A stretch of DNA of 7,898 bases. It comes from CAYSBE01 sp044337585 (GTDB lineage Bacteria > Bacteroidota > Bacteroidia > UKL13-3). Positions 1 to 5,666 of the stretch are shown here, piece after piece. Each line of letters begins with the position of its first letter. The first letter of the stretch is position 1. The translations under genes were made by a program, and so were the position numbers. The notes beneath the pieces were generated by a model. That model was given only the letters and a program-made list of their open reading frames with translations. It had not been told where the DNA came from and searched no databases. Location of the stretch: NCBI GenBank assembly GCA_044337585.1, contig JBIINH010000102.1, positions 1 to 7,898 of the forward strand, written 5' to 3'.

Positions 1-876
1 AACTTTTGCATTTTCGGTAGGCCAAAGTACTGATTCAATGGTATCTGCACCTGCTCGTTTGGCGCGTCTCTTTAATTCATCGAGTTTGTAATTTTCCGTA
101 TCCATTGCCACAATTTTCCCTTTATTCTGAAGCAATGCTGCAATATGTAAGGTTTTACCTCCTGCACCTGCGCATGCATCAATAACCTTCATGCCTGGTT
201 GCACTTGCAAAAATGGCGCGACCAATTGTGATGCAATGTCTTGCACTTCAAAAAAACCTTTTTGAAACCAATCTGTACCAAAAAGATTGACACGCTTATC
301 TATTCTTATGCATTCGGGTTGAGTAGTTAGCGAATACTTTATGTCTTGTTGTTGAAATAGCTTGCTAAGTTTTTCAGGTTGTATTCGAAGTATATTTACC
401 CGAATATATACAGGTGCAGTAGTGTTTAGCGCAACCGATTGTGCAATCCACCTTTCGCCAAGTTCTTGCTTGCAAAGTGCATCTAGCCAATCTGGATAGG
501 ATTGCATAAGAGTCGTTTTATCTGAATTCTCTTTCAAACGTTTCTCAAACAAACGGTAATCTGTTTGCCTAAACTCTGTCCATTCGGGTAAAGATTGCTG
601 TTGCCACCAGCGTAATGCAGCCAACATTTGCCACCAATCTCCTTTTGAAGGAATTTCATTGGCACCAGAAATGGCTTTTAGCAACCTATACCAACGAACC
701 ATATCGTAAGTATGTTGAGCTACAAATGCACGGTCTTTAGAACCCCATTTAGGATGTTGCTTAAGGTTGTATTGTATTACTTTATCAGCATATCGATTCT
801 GCTCAAATATTTCGATGCAATTATCAATTACCGCTTGAAAAAGATGTCGGTGCCATTTATTTTTTTCTGTATTCAT
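1..876 (-). CDS. RsmB-like 16S rRNA (cytosine-5) methyltransferase, 3' end cut by window edge
   Basis: This gene is open from an ATG at 876 to the left edge, giving the first 292 residues; the C-terminal quarter or so is missing. By family it transfers a methyl group from S-adenosylmethionine to C5 of a cytosine in RNA, most likely small-subunit rRNA. Residues 1-70 form the helical N-terminal part, with the usual 'GSKDRAFVAQHTYDMVR' type segment. 'VYIRVN' follows, and then the Rossmann SAM-binding motif I DACAGAGGKT at residues 233-242, a typical RsmB/NOP signature. The catalytic PCSG and TCT motifs would lie beyond the edge and cannot be checked. The start is set by a 4-base ATGA overlap with the stop of the upstream RsmF-like gene, which suggests translational coupling. 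RsmB-type activity (C967) is the best guess, but the exact target base is not shown by sequence alone. Confidence 0.88.
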   Translation of the reverse strand, partial: MNTEKNKWHRHLFQAVIDNCIEIFEQNRYADKVIQYNLKQHPKWGSKDRAFVAQHTYDMVRWYRLLKAISGANEIPSKGDWWQMLAALRWWQQQSLPEWTEFRQTDYRLFEKRLKENSDKTTLMQSYPDWLDALCKQELGERWIAQSVALNTTAPVYIRVNILRIQPEKLSKLFQQQDIKYSLTTQPECIRIDKRVNLFGTDWFQKGFFEVQDIASQLVAPFLQVQPGMKVIDACAGAGGKTLHIAALLQNKGKIVAMDTENYKLDELKRRAKRAGADTIESVLWPTENAKV

Positions 877-2234
877 AGTTCTTTTATTATGCGCATATGA
901 AGTGGAAGGTAATTATTTACCCTATTGGGCAAAACATTTACCCATCCAAGTGGATAATCGAGATAACTTACCGTTTGCCAACCAGTTTTTGAAAACAAAT
1001 TCACTTGGGGTGCTTGTCGTCTTAGGTAAGCAATTGATTGCTGTAAATCTAAGTCTGTTCTTGATACCTCTTTAGAAAGGTGACTGCTAAGCGCAAGTGC
1101 ATGATCGGGTATTAATTTATTTTTCATCATCTCTCCCATTTTTAACCCCATCTGTCTCACATTTAATTGTTGCTGTAAAAATATCATTTCTTGAGCAAGA
1201 GCTATTGGATAAACAACAAGCTGTTCAGCATCTTTTTGCATAACAAATTTTTCGGGCTGATTTAGGTACGCTGAAGTTATTTCATTCAGAGAAATTGTCT
1301 GTGCATATTTCCTAATATCAAGTCGCTTGCTTACTCCTTCAGGCTTTTGCAAACAAGACATAAAAAGCCCTTCTCCCGAAACCTTATGAGGTAAAAATTT
1401 ATATGCAAACAACTGCTTCGAATGATATGTCGCAATCTCTTCAATACCCCAATCTGCTTGAATTGGAATCCTTATGGATTCAAAACCTTGTTCAACTAAT
1501 TTCATTACTTGCTGCTCATTTTCCTGCTCATTGAATGTACATGTAGAGTAAATCAAGAAGCCCCCTGGCTTGAGTGCAGGAATCACATCTCTTAATATAT
1601 TTTTTTGTCTAGATGCACATAGTTCTACATGAGAATCACTCCATTCCAATATCGCATTTTTATCTTTCCTAAACATGCCTTCACCTGAGCAAGGTGCATC
1701 TACAACTATCACATCAAAATAATGTCCCAATTTAGCAAAATCGGCTGCCGCATTATTTGTAATAACTGCATTACAAGTACCCCAGCGAGTGAGGTTTTCA
1801 ACGAGCATCCCTACTCTCGTTTTAATTACCTCATTTGACACTAGTAAATCGTTGTTGCCCAATAGGGAGGCTAGCAAAGTGCTCTTTCCGCCTGGTGCTG
1901 CAGATAAATCTAAAATACGCACTTCATTATGGAACAAAACGGAAATGGTATGATAAACATGCTTTAAAAACATGGAGGAAGACTCCTGAACATAATAGGC
2001 ACCTGCGTGCCATAGTGGATCTGCAATAAATACTGGACGCTCTTTTAACATCCGACCTTCATTACACCATGGTACGGTTGCATCGCTGTTGAATGCATTG
2101 GATTTTTTTGCTAGATTTAGTCGAATTGACGTAAGACTTTCCATTTCAATTGCCCTAATAAATGCATCTGCATTATCTTTAAATTGTAGCTGAATACGGT
2201 TCAAAAAAGCCTGTGGCAACATCACCTGCAACAT
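873..2234 (-). CDS. RsmF/YebU-like rRNA (cytosine-5) methyltransferase
   Basis: A complete 453-aa RsmB/NOP-group RNA m5C methyltransferase. Visible motifs in order are the N-terminal 'SIRLN' strand (about 36-40), the substrate-side 'YYVQESSSM' segment (80-88), SAM motif I DLSAAPGGKS (109-118), motif IV DAPCSGEGMF (179-188, Cys182) and motif VI YSTCTF (229-234, Cys232). In this family the motif VI cysteine attacks C6 of the cytosine and the motif IV cysteine helps release the product; both are present. After the catalytic domain, residues from about 300 to 453 form the RsmF-type C-terminal RNA-binding extension, ending in 'PLGWVNVLPNRVNNYLP'. This layout points to RsmF rather than RsmB. The start is the ATG at 2234; a second ATG at codon 5 (2222) is possible, and neither has a strong Shine-Dalgarno. 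The stop overlaps the start of the RsmB-like gene. The probable substrate is 16S rRNA (C1407 in E. coli), an inference from family. Confidence 0.92.
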   Translation of the reverse strand: MLQVMLPQAFLNRIQLQFKDNADAFIRAIEMESLTSIRLNLAKKSNAFNSDATVPWCNEGRMLKERPVFIADPLWHAGAYYVQESSSMFLKHVYHTISVLFHNEVRILDLSAAPGGKSTLLASLLGNNDLLVSNEVIKTRVGMLVENLTRWGTCNAVITNNAAADFAKLGHYFDVIVVDAPCSGEGMFRKDKNAILEWSDSHVELCASRQKNILRDVIPALKPGGFLIYSTCTFNEQENEQQVMKLVEQGFESIRIPIQADWGIEEIATYHSKQLFAYKFLPHKVSGEGLFMSCLQKPEGVSKRLDIRKYAQTISLNEITSAYLNQPEKFVMQKDAEQLVVYPIALAQEMIFLQQQLNVRQMGLKMGEMMKNKLIPDHALALSSHLSKEVSRTDLDLQQSIAYLRRQAPQVNLFSKTGWQTVSYLDYPLGWVNVLPNRVNNYLPLHMRIIKEL

Positions 2235-2617
2235 AATCTATTTTTTTGTCATGTTAAAATCTTGTCATTACACATTAGAGAATATCTAATTCAATTAAAT
2301 AAAAAGTAAATCTTGAATTAATGAAAAAATCAATCGCTGTTTTATTTTATTAAATTTCAATTGTATGGATCACCACAAATAATTTATCTGCCCAAGGCTG
2401 CAGCGATGCCGTAGTATGTACGATTAATGCAGCAAAACCAAATATCAAGGACGAACCTGAGTATAAAAACCATATTAAAGTAGGCATTTCAGGAGGTTTT
2501 GCTGATGATTACTTATCAAAAAAAGTGCAATAAAATTCAACCAGTGATAGTAAGAAAATCAGGACCTGATGTGTTGACGAGAGGTTTTATTAGTACCCTT
2601 GAGTACCGATAAAGTTT
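2235..2617. other. 383-bp gap without an intact gene
   Basis: This is the stretch between the RsmF-like gene (starting leftwards at 2234) and the stop of the acyltransferase gene (2618). Its middle carries the plus-strand pseudogene at 2321-2533. The left 86 bases are very AT-rich and should hold the promoter for the methyltransferase pair, but I find no good match to the Bacteroidota consensus; the nearest is TACTTTTT on the minus strand at 2308-2301. The right 84 bases have a 6-base direct repeat, GGTACT on the minus strand, twice within 2592-2608, but no convincing terminator hairpin for the acyltransferase gene. No RNA gene is seen. Confidence 0.6.
2321..2533 (+). pseudogene. Remnant of a secreted CSDAGFCTI-type protein, interrupted signal peptide
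   Basis: Reading from the ATG at 2321, the frame gives MKKSIAVLFY, then TAA at 2351-2353, then continues in the same frame for 59 more codons to TAA at 2531. With the codon-11 stop ignored, residues 1-25 make a textbook signal peptide (KK, hydrophobic core, 'LSAQ' end). The mature N-terminus then reads QGCSDAVVCTI (25-35), 'AAKPN' (37-41) and 'YKNHIKVGIS' (48-57). I recall the pattern Q-x-C-S-D-A-G-F-C-T-I at the mature end of a widespread Bacteroidota secreted or outer-membrane protein of roughly 250-300 residues; this is from memory, not a search. Here only about 70 codons survive, and GF is replaced by VV. Two defects are visible: the in-frame stop inside the signal peptide and loss of the C-terminal three quarters. 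No frameshift is needed to join the two parts. An intact but unrelated small protein is excluded by the codon-11 stop. Confidence 0.7.
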
Positions 2618-3562
2618 TTAAACAAACTTTACAATTAAGTACAACCCAAAAGAAAACATAAAAATAAGACCAATAATGAAAACCAAAATCAACGTTACAA
2701 ATAATACTGAATCATAAAAGACAGGGTCAGTACTACATTTCTTTAGTACAAAACGAGCTATTGGATTATAAATTGGTCTATATATTTTATGTTTAGAAAT
2801 CTTCATTCGTTTTTGCCCAATTTTTTCGGTTTTTAGTGACTCCAATAAATCATTATCCTCTCCAATTGCTTTATGCCAAATTGCCTTAAAACGTGCATGG
2901 GCTTTAGTATTTTGCTGCAATGTTGGATTGTAATATACCAAGTTTAATAAGTCATTATATAGCTTTTCATTAACACGTTGGCTAAAATTTGGATTATCTA
3001 TATCCTCAAAAATTTCCTTACCAAATGCCTTTCCAAACCGAATACTTACTGCTTTTCCACCACCATCAAAGTGTTCATATGTAATACCAACAGGCAAAAC
3101 CTGTAGATTTTTTACATCATTGCTGGTCCATGCCTGTTGCATGATGCGTGAACCTCCTTTTTTTAGCGGACGTAAATCCCAATTGTTTTCACTAAGCCCT
3201 TCTCCAAAAATGATAATTGAACCGTTTTTCGATAAAACATGGTGACATTGATCAAACGTATCATAGTTTTTAGGCAGGTTTTGCTTACCTTCACTAAGCC
3301 TATAAATTGGAATAACATGCACATAGCGTAAGATTTTTTCAGCCCATGGAGACGACATCGCATCTCCACGTGCCAGAAAATATACTGGCTGTTTCATACT
3401 GCCAGCTACAATCAAAGGGTCAAGAAATGCATTGGGATGATTTGATATAATTAGCAATGGACAATTTATTGGAATACCCTCTGTTCCATGTAGATCGATG
3501 TGGGTAAAATACCTTCTCATCATCCATTTTGTTAGGTAATATAGTATTTTGTAAAGAAACAT
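2618..3562 (-). CDS. PlsC-family lysophospholipid (1-acylglycerol-phosphate) acyltransferase
   Basis: A 314-aa glycerolipid acyltransferase, expected at the inner membrane, that transfers an acyl chain to a lysophospholipid or related acceptor. I start it at the ATG at 3562; the frame also allows a TTG three codons earlier (3571), which I judge less likely. Motif I is NHPNAFLDPL (41-50, His42 and Asp48), with five residues between His and Asp instead of the four in classical PlsC; as I recall, this spacing is normal for a Bacteroidota-rich subgroup. Motif II is 'VIPIYR' (83-88), motif III FGEG (119-122, Glu121) followed by 'RPLKKGG', and motif IV 'VLPVGITYEH' (155-164). A linker with many Lys/Arg residues (about 245-275) leads to one strong membrane segment at about 285-312. 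It diverges from the dihydroorotase-like gene. The true acceptor is unknown and could be lysophosphatidic acid or an aminolipid. Confidence 0.9.
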   Translation of the reverse strand: MFLYKILYYLTKWMMRRYFTHIDLHGTEGIPINCPLLIISNHPNAFLDPLIVAGSMKQPVYFLARGDAMSSPWAEKILRYVHVIPIYRLSEGKQNLPKNYDTFDQCHHVLSKNGSIIIFGEGLSENNWDLRPLKKGGSRIMQQAWTSNDVKNLQVLPVGITYEHFDGGGKAVSIRFGKAFGKEIFEDIDNPNFSQRVNEKLYNDLLNLVYYNPTLQQNTKAHARFKAIWHKAIGEDNDLLESLKTEKIGQKRMKISKHKIYRPIYNPIARFVLKKCSTDPVFYDSVLFVTLILVFIIGLIFMFSFGLYLIVKFV

Positions 3563-3601
3563 GAATGGCAATATAGCTAAATATTATTCACTCAAACAGT
3601 T

Positions 3602-3628
3602 CAAATTTACTCCCCAAGTGACTACAAA
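3602..3628 (-). promoter_or_regulatory. Candidate promoter for the acyltransferase gene
   Basis: On the minus strand TAAATTTG (3609-3602) matches the Bacteroidota -7 element TAnnTTTG exactly. It lies about 40 bases ahead of the ATG at 3562. The nearest -33-like TTTG (3628-3625) is only 15 bases upstream instead of about 19, so the spacing is poor and the call is tentative. Confidence 0.35.
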
Positions 3629-3655
3629 GTTTTTTTTGTAAAGGCAGCATCAAGT

Positions 3656-3686
3656 TTTGGAAATTGAGGGCGATGCGATACATTTG
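3656..3686 (+). promoter_or_regulatory. Bacteroidota-type promoter for the dihydroorotase-like operon
   Basis: TTTG at 3656-3659 is followed, after exactly 19 bases, by TACATTTG at 3679-3686. This fits the major Bacteroidota sigma-factor consensus TTTG-N19-TAnnTTTG at every fixed position. Transcription would begin near 3690-3695, giving a leader of about 50-55 bases before the ATG at 3746. The direction and place suit the plus-strand operon. Confidence 0.65.
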
Positions 3687-3700
3687 CTTTTCGGTAACCC

Positions 3701-3710
3701 GTTTATAAAC
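3701..3710. promoter_or_regulatory. Perfect 10-base palindrome GTTTATAAAC in the leader
   Basis: GTTTATAAAC equals its own reverse complement and lies just downstream of the predicted transcription start. It also sits beside CCGTTT (3699-3704), which could pair with AAACGG (3720-3725) to form a 6-bp hairpin in RNA around the mini-ORF start. An operator half-site or RNA structure is possible. In AT-rich DNA a 10-base palindrome also arises by chance, so function is unproven. Confidence 0.25.
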
Positions 3711-3749
3711 ATGATTGGCAAACGGAAATCTTCAAAAACCGGAAAATGA
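3711..3749 (+). other. Possible 12-codon upstream ORF overlapping the next start
   Basis: An ATG at 3711 opens a frame reading MIGKRKSSKTGK and ends in TGA at 3747-3749, overlapping the downstream ATG at 3746 as ATGA. It would lie wholly within the predicted leader transcript, about 20 bases after the start site. The peptide is strongly basic (five Lys/Arg in 12). The ATGA overlap resembles real coupled genes in this window, so it could set translation of the dihydroorotase-like gene. It is short enough to be chance, and no clear ribosome binding site precedes it. Confidence 0.25.
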
Positions 3750-5026
3750 AATTACAAATTACCAATGCAACAGTTGCAGATCCACAATCTCAGTATAATG
3801 GAAGAACGTGTGATATACTGATTAACAATGGAATTGTAGAGTCCATAAAATCTAGTGCAGCCAAAAATAAAGTTCAAGGTGCGAAAGTGTTTGACGCAAG
3901 GAGTTGTATCATTACACCAGGCTTTATTGATATGAGGGCTAGTATTGGTGAACCCGGATATGAATTTAAAGAAAACATCACTTCGGCAGCAAATGCAGCA
4001 GCGGCAGGTGGATACACAAGAGTAGCGGTTTTACCTAATACGCTACCGGTTACGCAGTCAAAAAACGATATCATATCACTCAAAAACAGCAACCAAAAAA
4101 CAGCAGTTACTTTTTTACCTTATGGTGCATTAACCCATAACTTAGAAGGTAAAGAATTAAATGAATTGTATGATATGTACCAAAACGGTGCTGTAGGCTT
4201 CACAGATGCCAACAATCCTGTTTCGCTCTCGGGTATGTTGATGCGCTCGCTCGAATACACAAAAATATTTAATGGCCTGATATTAACACATGCACACGAC
4301 AAATCAATTGCAACTGCGAGTGGTGTAAGTGAGGGCATAACAGCTACATATATTGGCACAATAGGAGTTCCTCATCTAGCAGAAGAAGTTATGATAGCAA
4401 GGGATATTGAGTTGCTTCGTCATACTGGATCTCGTTTACACATCTCTCACCTTTCTTCAAAAGGAAGTGTAGAGTTAATTCGTAAAGCCAAAAAATCAGG
4501 ACTTAATATTACTTGTGATGTGGCTGTTGCCAACTTAATTTGGACAGAAGAGATGCTTGAATCTTATGACAGCAATTTTAAATTAAATCCTCCGCTCAGA
4601 ACAAAAGCTGATCAAAAAGCGCTATGGGACGGATTAATTGATGGCACGATTGATTGTATTGTATCTGACCACACACCTCAAGATACTGAGCATAAAGTTT
4701 TAGAATTTGAATATGCACAACATGGAATGATACAATTGCAAACCGCACTTTCCCTTTTATTGATGCATGCACCAAAAATATATAGCTACCAAATGCTTGC
4801 TAAACATTTAAGCATTAATCCACGCACAATACTAAATCAACCAGCTGTATCAATTCGTGAAAAATCAATGGCCGAATTCACCATTTTCCATCCTACACAA
4901 AAATGGGAATACAATGCCGCAAACAATAAATCACTTTCATCAAACTCGCCAATACTCAATACCACACTAACCGGAAAAGCAGTAGCAATATTTACCCAAA
5001 ACGAACAATTTATCACACAATCATGA
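3746..5026 (+). CDS. Dihydroorotase-family amidohydrolase, probably non-catalytic paralogue
   Basis: A 426-aa protein of the class I dihydroorotase/allantoinase type. The fold markers are clear: 'ITPGFIDM' (56-63), 'EPGYEFKENI' (69-78), 'AGGYTRVAVLPNT' (87-99), GAVGFTDAN (148-156), 'LHISHLSS' (231-238), 'NPPLR' (281-285) and 'SDHTP' (307-311). Active enzymes cyclise carbamoyl-aspartate to dihydroorotate in pyrimidine synthesis and carry DxHxHxREPG; here the same site reads DMRASIGEPG (62-71), so both zinc-binding histidines and the substrate-binding arginine are lost. The final His of 'DHAPH' is Gln312. His182, His235 and Asp308, matching other metal-site positions, remain. I recall that many Bacteroidota carry such a degenerate copy besides a normal PyrC, comparable to the inactive PyrC' that supports aspartate transcarbamoylase in Pseudomonas. 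A structural or regulatory role is therefore likely, but inferred. A gene annotated simply as pyrC would be misleading. Its stop overlaps the next gene's start. Confidence 0.87.
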   Translation: MKLQITNATVADPQSQYNGRTCDILINNGIVESIKSSAAKNKVQGAKVFDARSCIITPGFIDMRASIGEPGYEFKENITSAANAAAAGGYTRVAVLPNTLPVTQSKNDIISLKNSNQKTAVTFLPYGALTHNLEGKELNELYDMYQNGAVGFTDANNPVSLSGMLMRSLEYTKIFNGLILTHAHDKSIATASGVSEGITATYIGTIGVPHLAEEVMIARDIELLRHTGSRLHISHLSSKGSVELIRKAKKSGLNITCDVAVANLIWTEEMLESYDSNFKLNPPLRTKADQKALWDGLIDGTIDCIVSDHTPQDTEHKVLEFEYAQHGMIQLQTALSLLLMHAPKIYSYQMLAKHLSINPRTILNQPAVSIREKSMAEFTIFHPTQKWEYNAANNKSLSSNSPILNTTLTGKAVAIFTQNEQFITQS

Positions 5027-5637
5027 TTGAAATAGCTAAACATTTTATAGAACAAATAGATCAAGATGCAAATACTGACGCACTAAATGATATATTTAAT
5101 TCAACCGGTCCTTTTAATGAAAATATCATATTATTTGACAAATGGGTAGGCAATAATCCTAAATTAGAATTAGCACGAGAGTATTTATTTGACTTTTTAC
5201 TTGCCAACCAAATTGAATCACAACGCGACAAAGAAAATTATTTCGATAGCCCGGAATGGCTTGAAATTGAGGATAAAACATTAGAGAGAGGCACAGAATT
5301 ATTAAACCTTATTTTGTACATCAGTGAGGCGCATGAAAACGAAGTAGAAATTGAATTAAACGACTTCTTAGATGAGTTTCTATTGGTTGATGAAGATGGC
5401 TTTCAAGATGAACACCATATATATGAACCAGTGATTGATAATGAAGACTTGATTGATGCTGACCAAAAAGAGATTGCAAGCGTATTATCGAATTATAAAG
5501 ATGAAGAGTTGGGTGAATTGTTACGTCCCATGTTTTTCTTTTTCAGATCGCCATACCAAAAATTGGAATGGAAAGGACTCATTACACCAATAGAGGGTGC
5601 TATATACGAAACACTATTAAAACTAAACCTTGCTTAA
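5023..5637 (+). CDS. Uncharacterised, highly acidic 204-aa protein
   Basis: I do not recognise a family. The start ATG at 5023 overlaps the stop of the dihydroorotase-like gene as ATGA, so the two are almost surely co-transcribed and translationally coupled. By hand count there are about 48 Asp/Glu against about 15 Lys/Arg, concentrated in residues 85-165 (for example 'DEFLLVDEDGFQDE'). There is no signal peptide or membrane segment, so it should be cytoplasmic. The pattern of leucine, isoleucine and phenylalanine spaced among acidic residues suggests a mainly helical protein. Residues 165-204, including 'LRPMFFFF' and 'EWKGLITPIEGAIYETLL', look like a more structured, possibly conserved end. 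Codon use resembles its neighbours, with no sign of transfer. The coupling hints at a partner of the dihydroorotase homologue, but this is inference. Confidence 0.8.
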   Translation: MIEIAKHFIEQIDQDANTDALNDIFNSTGPFNENIILFDKWVGNNPKLELAREYLFDFLLANQIESQRDKENYFDSPEWLEIEDKTLERGTELLNLILYISEAHENEVEIELNDFLDEFLLVDEDGFQDEHHIYEPVIDNEDLIDADQKEIASVLSNYKDEELGELLRPMFFFFRSPYQKLEWKGLITPIEGAIYETLLKLNLA

Positions 5638-5666
5638 TTATGATTATAAATAGGCTTAGACAACCA

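Noticed and set aside
712..900. Plus-strand open frame of 62 codons with a hydrophobic stretch, at the junction of the two methyltransferase genes.
   Set aside because: It is antisense to conserved N-terminal coding sequence of the RsmB-like gene and to the end of the RsmF-like gene; the hydrophobic look comes from complementing Lys/Asn-rich codons.
2301..2333. Possible promoter for the methyltransferase pair: TACTTTTT at 2308-2301 with a TTG at 2333-2331 on the minus strand.
   Set aside because: The -7 element misses the final G, and the -33 element is only a TTG at a spacing of 22. AT-rich sequence gives such matches easily.
2592..2608. Direct repeat of GGTACT (minus strand) just downstream of the acyltransferase stop, possibly a terminator or binding site.
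   Set aside because: Only six bases, and any hairpin would have a 4-bp stem from the GTAC palindrome. Not distinguishable from chance.
3630..3637. Run of eight T in the divergent promoter region as a possible phase-variable tract or terminator.
   Set aside because: Single homopolymer of ordinary length for this composition, no adjacent GC-rich stem, and not positioned between promoter elements.
4120..4359. Minus-strand open frame of 79 codons inside the dihydroorotase-like gene.
   Set aside because: Antisense to well-conserved family sequence, no start context and no protein features.
5623..5659. Possible shared terminator between the convergent genes (CTAAACC pairing with GGCTTAG).
   Set aside because: The stem has a central A/C mismatch, a loop of about 23 bases, and no T-tract on the plus side; it also starts inside the acidic-protein gene. 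Too weak to call.
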